A stretch of DNA of 64,000 bases from Nitrobacter vulgaris (GCF_002028545.1 NZ_MWPQ01000019.1:1-64000), one strand, 5' to 3'. Positions 18,911 through 27,351 are shown, numbered from the stretch's first letter. The notes: generated from the sequence alone by a model not told the origin. Translations and numbers: made by a program.

Positions 18911-19030
18911 TGCTGGTTATGCCCGTTTCGCGTCAAGCCTACGTGCCGGCGACGTGGAGAAATCGTGTGCGGATGTTTTGCTGACATTTGCCCAGATGAT
19001 GCTGTGAGGGTGGCTTCAAGGGGATCAAGA

Positions 19031-19060
19031 AAAAAAGCCATTCCCTTTCAGGAATGGCTA
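19031..19060 (-). terminator. Rho-independent terminator on the minus strand without an obvious gene
   Basis: A perfect 9-bp stem AGCCATTCC/GGAATGGCT (19036-19044 and 19051-19059) with a 6-base loop is preceded on the plus strand by a run of A (19029-19036). On the minus strand this reads as a stem followed by a U-run. No credible minus-strand gene lies directly upstream (19061-19411), so it may end a small RNA. Confidence 0.65.
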
Positions 19061-19358
19061 AGGCGAGCTATGGAGGTCGTCCAGCCCTGTGTACTGCCGT
19101 TACCTTGTTTGCAGCCATACGCGGCAAGAATGGCCCATGTTTGCTGATTCGGCTGCAACATGATTGACACAGTTCTTTTCGGTCGGCTTTTCAGAGGCGC
19201 AAGCAATAGTCCGATCGTGCAGTGTCAGGCGGTGCCGCGCTGATCCGGCTGTTACTGTGGAGCGTGCGGGTCTGTTCGCGGGTGTCTTACGAGGCGTTCG
19301 GGATTGCCCACCAGCAGACACTCGCCGTTGCGGAAAGGCGTACCCCTTTATTGGCGAG

Positions 19359-19383
19359 GGAACGACCGGTGTTTCTGACGGTT
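19359..19383 (+). promoter_or_regulatory. EcfG-type (general stress) promoter, near-consensus
   Basis: GGAAC (19359-19363), 16 bases, then GGTT (19380-19383). The known alphaproteobacterial EcfG consensus is GGAAC-N16/17-CGTT, so one base of the -10 deviates. It ends 28 bases before the ATG of the small gene at 19412, the same range (28-40) as three perfect copies elsewhere in the window. Confidence 0.5.
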
Positions 19384-19411
19384 GGCAAATTGAATCATCG
19401 GGAGGAACGCC

Positions 19412-19600
19412 ATGCCTTACGCACTCTTTGATCACGACGTACGTATCGGCGAATCAGCGTCGACGGAATTGGGTGCCTGGCAAAATGCGCTGCGGGCTGG
19501 CCTCATTTCGGATATTCCCGTCGCCGACGAGCAAGGCGGTCAGGTTTTGCCGCGAGGCCTCACCGTGAAGCGGATGGATGAAAAGGGCGGCCGCGATTAG
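19412..19600 (+). CDS. Small hypothetical protein, putative stress-regulon member
   Basis: This 62-residue protein begins MPYALFDHDVRIG, a start typical of a family of short proteins found in Bradyrhizobium relatives, with no known function. GGGAGGAACGCC gives a strong ribosome site. The C-terminus is charged (KRMDEKGGRD). The GGAAC-N16-GGTT element upstream suggests control by the general stress sigma factor EcfG (inference). Confidence 0.75.
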   Translation: MPYALFDHDVRIGESASTELGAWQNALRAGLISDIPVADEQGGQVLPRGLTVKRMDEKGGRD

Positions 19601-19690
19601 AGCGGGATCCTGACGTCACGACGAGCTGAACCGCCGACGGTTGTTGGAACCGGCACGGAATGCGACCGGGCAGTCAGGATAGCAAAGGAA

Positions 19691-19738
19691 ATATCTTGCG
19701 TTACAGCATAATATGGGTTTCTTTCGAGCAAAGATATC
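19691..19738. promoter_or_regulatory. Inverted repeat before the PadR gene, candidate autoregulatory operator
   Basis: ATATCTTGC (19691-19699) is mirrored by GCAAAGATAT (19728-19737), an imperfect dyad ending 17 bases before the padR-type ATG. PadR-family repressors commonly bind AT-rich dyads containing ATAT/GATAT near their own promoter, so this fits self-regulation (inference). Confidence 0.4.
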
Positions 19739-19754
19739 TTCACGGAGAATAGAA

Positions 19755-20180
19755 ATGACGGCTCCATCATCGAAGGGTGTGGCCGAAGAGGATCTGCGTC
19801 TCATTGCGCTCTCACTTATCTCCGAGGCGCCCCGTCACGGCTACGACGTCATCCAAACGATCGAGAAAATGACGGCTGACTGGTTTTTACCCGGTCCCAA
19901 CGTCGTTCATCCGATGCTGGCCAAGCTTGTGGAAGAGCGCTGTCTGACCGCATCTGCTGATCCTCCGAGACTTTTCACCATCACGGACGAAGGCCACGCC
20001 TATCTTGAGCAGCATCGTGATCGCGCCGATGCCGTCCTAAATCGTCTGAAGGCTCTCGGCGAGCGCGTCACCCGCTGGCGGCAGGCTCTCGGAGTTGCGG
20101 AAAGGCAGAAGGAGGCCGACGCGGATGCTACGGAGGGACTGCTGGATGTCCTTGCCCGTGCGGCGATGCCGAGGAAATAG
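19755..20180 (+). CDS. PadR-family transcriptional regulator
   Basis: This 141-residue protein has a PadR-type winged helix in residues 10-80 (LRLIALSLISEAPRHGYDVI, then NVVHPMLAKLVEERCL and LFTITDEGHAYL) and a C-terminal helical dimerisation part. It is expected to repress a nearby gene or its own promoter in response to a small ligand or cofactor. The ATG at 19755 has GGAG 8 bases before; an upstream extension starting at 19713 crosses the inverted repeat and was rejected. The nearest structural gene is the FNT channel at 20799-21617. Confidence 0.9.
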   Translation: MTAPSSKGVAEEDLRLIALSLISEAPRHGYDVIQTIEKMTADWFLPGPNVVHPMLAKLVEERCLTASADPPRLFTITDEGHAYLEQHRDRADAVLNRLKALGERVTRWRQALGVAERQKEADADATEGLLDVLARAAMPRK

Positions 20181-20195
20181 CCTTGCGTAAAACGA

Positions 20196-20347
20196 AGCTG
20201 GCGCGGCGACGCTTTGAAGTGAACGGGTTGGTGGGGACGATCGCGGCATAACGGAGCGCAGCCGCGGCCTTTGTGAGGCCGCCTTCGATCACGCTCGGCA
20301 CCAGCCGCTCGACCTTTCGGTGTCAGGGGCGCATTCTTGTGGATGTT
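20196..20347 (-). pseudogene. Degraded N-terminal fragment of an IS481-family transposase
   Basis: On the minus strand the peptide NIHKNAPLTPKGR is followed, after a one-frame shift, by RLVPSVIEGGLTKAAAALRY. Together these match the N-terminal helix-turn-helix start of rhizobial IS481-family transposases (NIHKNA.LTP.GR...GGLTKAAAA). The ATG is lost, the frame is broken near 20303, and no catalytic domain follows, so it is a remnant. It sits directly after the PadR gene. Confidence 0.65.
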
Positions 20348-20690
20348 GTATAGGCTCGAGGATATCGAAGCTTTGCAACCTCAGCTTCCTCGGTTCAGTT
20401 CAGACGGACAACCTTCTGAAAGCTCCAGAGCCTTTCCGAGCGAACTGAATCGTTGATGAGTCTCAAGGAGCTTGTGATCTGATTCACGCTGTCTGCCGGA
20501 TCGGAAACCCGCAGCCATAGCTCGCAATTTGTTCTGATCACAGATGTCTGGGCGCTGACCGCGCAATTCTTCTTTCGAGAACTATCAGGATGCGCGGGTC
20601 ATAGGCGGTCGAACAACATCGTTCTTCGAACCGGCCATCCCCGCGCATATTGCAAGAGCACAGATCGGGTCTATGCAATCGGCAATCGTT
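20348..20690. other. Gene-free region between transposon remnant and repeat element
   Basis: No convincing gene is found. The only open frame (20381-20566, minus) has no ribosome site and no recognisable family. With the IS481 fragment before it and the palindromic repeat after it, this looks like a decayed insertion area. Confidence 0.5.
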
Positions 20691-20748
20691 CTATAGCGTT
20701 TTCGAACGAAGTGGATGCCGGTTCGCGTAAAGAAAACGCGTCAAAACA
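20691..20748. repeat. Dispersed repeat A, copy 1 (GCGTTTTCGA...GAAAACGC hairpin)
   Basis: GCGTTTTCGAACGAAGTGG begins the element, and GAAAACGCGTCAAAA closes it. GCGTTTTC and GAAAACGC pair, with CGAA/TTCG inside. Near-identical copies occur at 40199-40252 and 47287-47340, always intergenic. It is a family of rhizobial intergenic repeats. Confidence 0.8.
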
Positions 20749-20754
20749 TAAGAT

Positions 20755-20801
20755 AGAGTTCCGCTTCTGATTCCATCGGAATCAGAAGCGGAAAAGCTCT
20801 A
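20755..20801. repeat. Perfect 16-bp-arm palindrome flanked by TAGAG/CTCTA
   Basis: TTCCGCTTCTGATTCC (20759-20774) pairs with GGAATCAGAAGCGGAA (20778-20793) across a 3-base loop, framed by TAGAG and CTCTA. It directly follows repeat A copy 1 and ends at the stop of the FNT gene. It could act as a strong transcription-end or RNA-stabilising hairpin for that minus-strand gene. Confidence 0.8.
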
Positions 20802-21617
20802 GTCCCTCTGCAGGGTATGCGTGAAGTACCACAGTGTGCCGTTGAGCACCATCGCACCCAGGATATTGCCGATTGTGACCGGGATCTGATTCCATACCCA
20901 CCACTCGTAGATGCTCACGTTGGCACCCGAGAGGATAGCGGTTGGGAACAGCCACATGTTGACCACGGTGTGCTCGAATCCCAGCGCGAAGAACATCCCG
21001 ATCGGGATCCACATCAGCACCACCCGGCCCAGGGTGCTGCGCGTGGCTTTGGACATGACGGACCCGAGGCTCACCAGCCAGTTACAAAGGACGCCTTTGC
21101 CAATGGCGGCGCACCAGCCAATCGCGCCGTAATGGATATAGCTCACCTTGCTCTCGGCGGTCTTGGCGATCACTTTGAGCATGCTGTCCGGCTCGATGGA
21201 CCCGCCTTTGGTCAATGAGAACCACAGCAGCCAGCCGAAGAATATGCCTCCCAGAAGGTTGCCCACCATAGTCCATGTCCAGTTACGAACTAACTGGAAC
21301 GGCGTAATCGTCCCGGCGTACATGCCGATGGGCATCGTCGCGAAGCTGCCCGTCGCCATCTCCAGGCCGAGGAAGCTCAGTGTGACGTAGCCCGCCGGGA
21401 AGACAAGTCCGGCTACCGCGAGCGGTATGCCCGCTGCAACCATGGCGAAGGTCACACAGGCTCCATAGGCCAGAAAGGGTGTACACAAGAAGCCGCGAAT
21501 GAGTAGGTGAATGGTACCGAACTTAGCTTTCTTGGCGGCATCCGCCGCAATCGCGGCGCCCATATCGGACGGCGGCACCGTTTCGATCACAACGCTGGCG
21601 TTCGCATAATCGGCCAT
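20799..21617 (-). CDS. Formate/nitrite transporter (FNT) family channel
   Basis: This 272-residue inner-membrane channel has about six hydrophobic helices. The family features are visible: an FLA-like gate region after TM1 (RGFLCTPFLAYGACVTFAM), GLEMATGSFA, and an N-W-x-x-S/G loop (CNWLVSLGSV). FNT proteins are pentamers passing formate, nitrite or hydrosulfide as the neutral acid. Which anion cannot be told here. No nir, nxr or pfl genes are nearby. The start at 21617 follows GGGGGGAA; the frame is open 36 bases further upstream without a site. A palindrome precedes it. Confidence 0.92.
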   Translation of the reverse strand: MADYANASVVIETVPPSDMGAAIAADAAKKAKFGTIHLLIRGFLCTPFLAYGACVTFAMVAAGIPLAVAGLVFPAGYVTLSFLGLEMATGSFATMPIGMYAGTITPFQLVRNWTWTMVGNLLGGIFFGWLLWFSLTKGGSIEPDSMLKVIAKTAESKVSYIHYGAIGWCAAIGKGVLCNWLVSLGSVMSKATRSTLGRVVLMWIPIGMFFALGFEHTVVNMWLFPTAILSGANVSIYEWWVWNQIPVTIGNILGAMVLNGTLWYFTHTLQRD

Positions 21618-21688
21618 TGCGTTCCCCCCTGTGTATTTGATTTTTCCGATCACCGCCCCGTTCAGGCAGCGCCGTTATCACTCAAATG

Positions 21689-21713
21689 CATATCAGATAT
21701 CTGTATATCGTGC
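21689..21713 (-). promoter_or_regulatory. Palindromic operator-like site upstream of the FNT gene
   Basis: CAGATATCTG (21694-21703) is a perfect palindrome inside GCATATCAGATATCTGTATA, about 75 bases before the FNT ATG. The ATATC/GATAT content resembles the dyad in front of the neighbouring PadR gene, so PadR control of the channel is plausible (inference). Confidence 0.4.
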
Positions 21714-21875
21714 AACGGCGAGGCCGGGGTAGCCGCGCGCGAATCGGACTCGACACGCGCGGGTAGAATCCCACGCGCGGGCAGAACCATTGAGCGCTTT
21801 TAACGAGGCGCAAGCGATCGCCAGCGCAGCTGCAAAGCGCCGTGCTGATCTTTGTTTACCTGGAGGATGGACCGA

Positions 21876-23527
21876 CTAATCCGTCAAGGTCGCAATCTGT
21901 TCGGTGAACCAGTCCAGATCTTTTTTCCAGCCGGCATTGTCGGGTGCGCGCATGACAACCCGTTCCATGGCAGCTTGTCCCTGCCGCAGCGCAGCCAGCG
22001 CGTTATTGTGGTCGTTGGACCGGCGATACATCTCCGCCAGGTGCCCTTGGCTCACAGCAACACCGCGCTGCAGATCGACGTTGCCGGGATCGGCAAGCGA
22101 CAGCCGCTCCATGATCGCAAGCCCTTCAAGAAAGGATTTCTCGGCCTCGTCCACATTGCCCTGCGCTTCCAGCACTTCGCCGATACGATCGTAAGATACC
22201 GTCAGATCGCGCAGCCAACCGACGTTATCAGGACTGCGCTGCGCCAGCCGTTTCCTGATTTCAAGCCCTTCGCGGAAGGCTTTCAGCGCTTCCTCCACTT
22301 CGCTCTGTGCTTCCAACACGTCGCCGATACAATCGTGTGACACCGACAAACTGCGTTGCCAGCTGACGTTATCGGGATCGTTGCGCGCCAGCCGCTCTCT
22401 GATCGCGAGTCCCGCGCGATAGGATTTCAACGCCTCGGGCAGGTTGCCCTGCGCCATCTGCACGTCGCCAACTTTTTCATGGCATACAGACAGATCGCGT
22501 TGCCAGCCGGCGTTGCCCGGGTCGATCCGCGCTAGTCGTTCGGCAATCGCGAACTGATCCTCGAAGGCCTTCAGCGCATCGGCCATGTTGTCCTGAGCCA
22601 TCAGCACGTCGCCGATGCGGTCGTAGGACACCGCCAGGCCGCGCTGCCAGTCAACATTGTCGGGGTCGGCGTTTGCCAAACGCTGCCTGATGGTCATCCC
22701 TTCATGGAAGGCTTTCAACGCGTCGGGCAGACTGCTCTGCGCCACGTGCACGTCGCCGATCTTGGCGTGCGACACTGACAGATCACGCTGCCAGCCGACA
22801 TTCTCGGGCTCGGTGCGTGCCATCTGCTGCGCGATCTCAAGCCCTGTGCGGAAGGATTTCAACGCGTCGAACAGCTTGCCCTGCGCGACCAGCACATCCC
22901 CGATACGATCATGAGAGATTGACAGACTGCGCTGCCAGCTCGTGTTATCGGGATGGGCCTTGGCGACCCGCTCCTTGATCGTGAGCCCGTTGCGGAAAAA
23001 TTCGAGAGACTCCGGCAGCTTGCCCTGCGCCAACAGCACGTCGCCGACGCGGTCGTAGGCGAGCGTCCGATCGCGTTGCCATTTGTTGTCGTCGGTGTCG
23101 GCGCCGCGCGCCAGCCGCTCAGTGATCTCGAGCTGGTTTTGGAACGCTCCCAGCGCCTCCGGAAGATTGCCTTGCGCCATCAGCGCTTCACCGATCTTCT
23201 CGTGACACAGCGACAGCTCGCTCTGCAGATCGGTGTCGCCGGGGGCGCCGTTCGCCAGCCGTTCGACAATGGCGAGCTGCTTGCGGATCGATTCCAGCGC
23301 CTCGTCCAGTTTGCCTTGCACCGCAAGCAGGTCGCCGACCTTCTCGTGCGAGATTGATAAATCGTGTTGCAGCCCGGCATTGTCGGGAGTCTTGCTCGTC
23401 AGCCGCTCTCGGATCGCAAGTCCTTCACGGAACGACTTGAGCGCTTCAGGCAGCTTGCCCTGCGCCACCAGCACGTCGCCGGCACGATCATGTGCAACCG
23501 ACAGATTGCGCTGCCAGCCGGCATTGT
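21876..23527 (-). repeat. In-gene tandem repeat array, ~144-bp period
   Basis: The C-terminal half of the ATPase gene consists of eleven diverged ~144-bp units plus a partial one, coding the 48-residue TPR-like motifs. One unit is 49 residues long. Phrases for GDVL-AQG and for WQR-LS recur at fixed spacing. Such arrays are prone to copy-number change by recombination. Confidence 0.85.
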
Positions 23528-25118
23528 CGGGTTCGGCGCGGAGTAGTTGCTGAAACGTTTGTTCGATCGCATTCAGGACGATCAGGCGAACATCGGAAGG
23601 AAGGTGCCGACCCGCCACATCGTCAAAACTGACGAGCAAACGCTCGGCCGCGCTTGCGCGGACAGAATTATCGGGGTTCTCAAGCAGACGGCATATCTCT
23701 CGGGCCGCGCTCGCCGAAGTGCCGGCAGCCGGCGAGATGATCGCATCAGCGAGCGCTTGTGTGGCGCCTCGCAGCTCCTTTTCGCCAAGCGCTGGATCGC
23801 CATAGTACCGGGCAGCACGGACATCGTCCTTGCTTGCCAAAAGATGGATCATGGTTTCAGACACCCGCAGCGGGTCGCCGGGTGCAAGCGTCAGAAGGTG
23901 ATCTGCGATCAGCAGGTGCAGTTCGGGATTCGAGACGCGTAGCGCGGCAAGGCGCGAGCGGGCGGCAGCCCGCGCCTGAGCGTGGTTGAAATCCAGTTGC
24001 GCAAGATCGCCATGCTGGTGAATCTGGCCGCGGAACAGGTTGCGCAGCGCAGCAAAGCGCTTCTGGTCCCAGGCTTCGCCGCTGACCTGAGGCAACAATT
24101 GACGAAAGTCACTCTCTCGCCATCCAGTCCGGCCTGCCGAAAGAAGACCGATAAACGCCGCCGCGATCGCGGGACCCAACAGCTCGGCCGCGCTATCGAA
24201 TGTTGCGCGATAGAGGAGCAGGATGTCCGTAGGCATGGCGCCGACCGCATCCAGCATCGCATTCTGCCGACGCTCCTCCGGAGTGCCAGTATATTCGCGC
24301 TGCATGTCGGCAAAATCACTGGTAGCGAGCAGCTCGAGTTCCTCGAGCGCAACCATCAGCCACAACGGATTGGCCCAAGCCGACCCGCCCGCATGCTTCT
24401 TCGCGAGCAGAGCGTCAATCACCGGGGAGGCCAGCTTGCGCTGGTTGCGTTTGCATACCGCGTCGATGATCGCTTCGGGCGCCTCCAGTGGCGGGAGGGT
24501 CAGCGCTTCCATGCCCGAACGTTCGGCCAGCGCCTTGGAGGCGCCTCCGGCAAGGCCGGTTGCGACCACGCGCGCATTGATCGGCCAAAGCCGTGGCAAC
24601 CAGGTGGTAAACTTCCCGCGCGAGGTCTTCTTGAACTGATCGATCGCGTCGATCAGGATAATCACGCGCCGTTGCGAAGCCATCCGCGCGAGCAGGGAGG
24701 CGAAAGCCCGCTCGACAATCTCCGGGTCGATATTGGCGGCGAGGTCAACATCGCCGGCGCCGAGGGCGCTGCCGAGTTCGGTAATCCAGCGGCGCAGCAT
24801 GGCATCGATCGATGAAGCCCGCGGGGCTGCCTCCGCAGCATGGGCGAGAACGAAGGCATCAGTTTCCTTCATGCGGCGGAGAAGCTCGCCGAACAGTGCG
24901 CTCTTGCCCGAGCCCGGATCGCCGGTGATGCAGATCCCCCATGGCGCGCCTTCCCTCGTGGGGGAAAGCTCCTTGGCAGGGGAGAGACAGAGGTCGGTGA
25001 CGCGCGCAAGGACCGACTGCCTGCCGACGAAGTCGCGTGCGCGATCGTTGGCAAAGCTTTGGAGCACGTTGCGCTCCGCCTGCATCTCCTCGATCGTGCT
25101 GCTAACGGATACCGACAT
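21876..25118 (-). CDS. STAND-like P-loop ATPase with eleven 48-residue TPR-like repeats
   Basis: This 1080-residue protein starts with a short helical lead, then an FVGRQ motif typical of AAA_16/STAND NTPases, Walker A GDPGSGKSA (66-74) and Walker B RRVIILIDAID (150-160). A helical middle region (170-530) follows. From residue ~532 eleven full repeats of 48 residues run to ~1060, plus a partial twelfth, each built on N-x-x-W-Q-R-x-L-S-x-x-x-D-R-I-G-D-V and EALK-F; these are TPR-like superhelix units. No N-terminal effector (nuclease, TIR, protease) is present. STAND ATPases with repeat sensors act in signalling, defence or programmed death; the ligand and output here are unknown. The start at 25118 follows GAGG. 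Confidence 0.85.
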   Translation of the reverse strand: MSVSVSSTIEEMQAERNVLQSFANDRARDFVGRQSVLARVTDLCLSPAKELSPTREGAPWGICITGDPGSGKSALFGELLRRMKETDAFVLAHAAEAAPRASSIDAMLRRWITELGSALGAGDVDLAANIDPEIVERAFASLLARMASQRRVIILIDAIDQFKKTSRGKFTTWLPRLWPINARVVATGLAGGASKALAERSGMEALTLPPLEAPEAIIDAVCKRNQRKLASPVIDALLAKKHAGGSAWANPLWLMVALEELELLATSDFADMQREYTGTPEERRQNAMLDAVGAMPTDILLLYRATFDSAAELLGPAIAAAFIGLLSAGRTGWRESDFRQLLPQVSGEAWDQKRFAALRNLFRGQIHQHGDLAQLDFNHAQARAAARSRLAALRVSNPELHLLIADHLLTLAPGDPLRVSETMIHLLASKDDVRAARYYGDPALGEKELRGATQALADAIISPAAGTSASAAREICRLLENPDNSVRASAAERLLVSFDDVAGRHLPSDVRLIVLNAIEQTFQQLLRAEPDNAGWQRNLSVAHDRAGDVLVAQGKLPEALKSFREGLAIRERLTSKTPDNAGLQHDLSISHEKVGDLLAVQGKLDEALESIRKQLAIVERLANGAPGDTDLQSELSLCHEKIGEALMAQGNLPEALGAFQNQLEITERLARGADTDDNKWQRDRTLAYDRVGDVLLAQGKLPESLEFFRNGLTIKERVAKAHPDNTSWQRSLSISHDRIGDVLVAQGKLFDALKSFRTGLEIAQQMARTEPENVGWQRDLSVSHAKIGDVHVAQSSLPDALKAFHEGMTIRQRLANADPDNVDWQRGLAVSYDRIGDVLMAQDNMADALKAFEDQFAIAERLARIDPGNAGWQRDLSVCHEKVGDVQMAQGNLPEALKSYRAGLAIRERLARNDPDNVSWQRSLSVSHDCIGDVLEAQSEVEEALKAFREGLEIRKRLAQRSPDNVGWLRDLTVSYDRIGEVLEAQGNVDEAEKSFLEGLAIMERLSLADPGNVDLQRGVAVSQGHLAEMYRRSNDHNNALAALRQGQAAMERVVMRAPDNAGWKKDLDWFTEQIATLTD

Positions 25119-25879
25119 CGTGGAAACCTCACTGAACAACTAGTTTATAACATCGTCGTGGAGTCGGACAAATCCGACCTGGCCGCGACATCCGCCAAAA
25201 AGACGATCGTCGAATTCGCGCCGAAGCGCCGTACCGACGGCGCGAAGATCTTGACTGGCGCCTCGTGAAAAGCTCTCGGCATGGTCCGCATTCGAACGAT
25301 CGCTGGAAGCATGCGTCGTACAAAGTCGGTGTCCGCCGGCAGGTGTTCAAGTCCGGACCGGCAGCGCTCCAGCCCGAAACCACCACAGCCGTCACGGGTA
25401 CACAGCCGTCACGGGTACGAAGTGGCCGAAGCCGCTAGGTTAGAGTTCTGCGAAACGATAACAGCAATAGTGTGCACCGTGACGCGGTAAGCGCCGAGCA
25501 AGCCTCGTACGAGCTTTCGAAGTCAAGCACTATTTCACGGCATTCTTCATTCCCTCAGCTCGGGGCTGTCGGTTCGAACTGGCTGCCCTTGCTTGCGTCG
25601 GCCCCATGTCGGGAGGCCGGGTAAAATCGTGGTCAAGGCTACCGCCGTTCCGTGCCCCCGCGCTCCATCGGTTATCAGATTTTCCCGTGGGCTCGAGTCT
25701 GTAAGGGCTTGGAACCAAGGCGTCAACGTGCCCAGCTAGCTGGAAATCAGAACGACCAGGAAAGAGGACGCGCCCGCTGCGATCCCGCAAGCAGAGCGAG
25801 ACGGCCGACAAACTGTCGTTCCTTTGGGGGCGATGCGTCGCTCCATTATCATGATGGAGGTCGGAACCGGCCGCAGATG
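25119..25879. other. 760-base gene-poor stretch with a 17-bp tandem duplication
   Basis: No open frame here has both a ribosome site and protein-like composition. At 25385-25418 the 17-base unit ACAGCCGTCACGGGTAC is repeated twice exactly. With the transposon remnant on the other side of the ATPase/FNT pair, it suggests an insertion or deletion scar around an accessory locus (inference). Confidence 0.5.
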
Positions 25880-26167
25880 CTAGATCTCCCGTCCCCGGGC
25901 GATCGCGGCATCGAGTAGCTTCTCTGCGTTTTCGACGGCCTGCCTGAAGATCTCCGCCTCGTCTTCCAACGACATTCCAGTGATTGTGGAGTTCTTCAGG
26001 TCGCGGAGGCAGTTGTCTCGGAGTGTCATGAGAGACGTATCATCGAGGAGGTGCCCACTGAGGACATATCGGATCAGTTGGGCGGTAAAATTCTCGAACA
26101 CAAGCGTAATCATACCCGCCTGGGCTGCACTGCGAGTTGCATTCTGGAGGATCTGTTTATCATCCAT
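25880..26167 (-). CDS. Small hypothetical helical protein
   Basis: This 95-residue, probably all-helical acidic protein has a hydrophobic stretch in the first third (AGMITLVFENFTAQLIRYVL) and a charged C-terminal helix (EDEAEIFRQAVENAEKLLDA). I do not recognise a family. The ribosome site is weak, but composition and helix periodicity look like a real protein. It stands alone between the gene-poor stretch and the DUF2478 gene. Confidence 0.55.
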   Translation of the reverse strand: MDDKQILQNATRSAAQAGMITLVFENFTAQLIRYVLSGHLLDDTSLMTLRDNCLRDLKNSTITGMSLEDEAEIFRQAVENAEKLLDAAIARGREI

Positions 26168-26391
26168 CGCGTCGTTTCATCTGTTTGTGTCAGAGAATTT
26201 AGAGGTTGCTGTTTGTCTGGTACCGTTTGGAGCCTTTGGAGTCGTTCTGGGCGCGGGCCGGTGGTGGCATGGCGCCGTCCGCTCTCTAACAAAGGTGCGC
26301 CAGATTCGAGACTAGCCTTTTCCAGTTCATCCAGCCAGCAGCCTTTCTTTGCCGATCCGTCGTTGCCTATCCGTTGCAATCGGGCTTTTGA

Positions 26392-27021
26392 CTAGGCTCC
26401 CACCGACGGAAGTCCCGGTTCGCATCGATCGTGAGCCCGGCGTTCAATCGCGTTCCGGCACCAGGCCGTCATTGTCTCGATGTCGGGTTTCAGACGCGTG
26501 GCTGAATCTCCGGCGAAAGCCAGAAAGTCACCGAGGTTTTGCGTGGAAACACCGATGAGAAGCGGGATATCGGCAATCAGGGCCTCGGCAATGACCGCTC
26601 GCAGCCCCCGGCCGTGCGCTTCTTCCCTGCCAAACTTGTTGATGACCACCAAATCGACGTGTTCGAGCACCGCGCGCTCGATCCAGGCGTCGATGCGCGC
26701 GAAGGCGTCCTGATCAAGCCGGCAGCCCCTTGCTTCGTTACCGCGGTCCAGCGAGATCTTGACCTCGTCACCGCACAACAGATCCTTGACATACATGTCG
26801 CATCGACGCCGGCCTTCCCGATGCGGGTTTGACTGGACGACGCCACCGAGCTTGTAGCTGGAAGCGATCAGAACGGCAGCGCATTGAGCTATCAGAGCAT
26901 CCCTGACGAGACCGTCATCGTAAGCCACCACCCCGATCGGCCTCAGGCCGGGGTCCGTATGCTCGGCAGAAATTTGGGGAGCAGGGCGCCGCTCCATCGT
27001 TCCCTCTTCTGCATCAGCCAT
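26392..27021 (-). CDS. DUF2478-family protein (THEP1-like nucleotide-binding fold proposed)
   Basis: This 209-residue soluble protein has family marks IGVVAYDDG near residue 28, a GGVVQSNPHREG segment near 60, and VVINKFGREEAHGRGLRA near 125, where an NKFG motif resembles a G4-like nucleotide site. DUF2478 genes are often found next to molybdate or metal transport genes, but none is here. Two starts are possible: 27021 (used) and 26997, the latter with an AGAGG site 5 bases before it and perhaps the real one. Confidence 0.8.
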   Translation of the reverse strand: MADAEEGTMERRPAPQISAEHTDPGLRPIGVVAYDDGLVRDALIAQCAAVLIASSYKLGGVVQSNPHREGRRRCDMYVKDLLCGDEVKISLDRGNEARGCRLDQDAFARIDAWIERAVLEHVDLVVINKFGREEAHGRGLRAVIAEALIADIPLLIGVSTQNLGDFLAFAGDSATRLKPDIETMTAWCRNAIERRAHDRCEPGLPSVGA

Positions 27022-27351
27022 GTCTTGAATTCTTGTTTTGATTTGATCGCTGCTCGGTTCTTTTTACGTTGCTCATTTCCCGGCCCGCGCTTTTTCCGGC
27101 GCGGAGAAAGCCGCTGGTGCTGTTTCAGAGCGGCGTCACGATCAGCAATACGCTGCCTCATTGCGACAGGCAGGCCACGGAATGGTCTATCAGGGCAAGT
27201 GAAACCGACGCAAAGCGGCCTGTCAAGTGATCCCATATGAAGGGTCTGTCTGCCCTTGCGTGGTCAGCAGCGCGGAACGCGCTTGTCGGATTGATGACAG
27301 AATGGGACCTTGCCGGAGCGTCCGCCACAGCAAGCGAATCGGGAGCTATGT
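27022..27351. other. 330-base region with no supported gene
   Basis: This separates the minus-strand DUF2478 gene from the plus-strand nitronate monooxygenase gene. A basic 97-codon frame on the minus strand (26943-27236) overlaps DUF2478 and has no ribosome site. The segment must hold both divergent promoters; none was recognised. Confidence 0.5.

Noticed and set aside
21900-23520. Regular periodic repeats considered as a CRISPR-like array
   Set aside because: The ~144-bp period stays in frame, units are diverged along their whole length, and they code TPR-like motifs; there are no constant short repeats with unique spacers.
26943-27236. Basic 97-codon minus-strand frame
   Set aside because: Overlaps the DUF2478 start, has no ribosome site, and its very basic composition is not protein-like.
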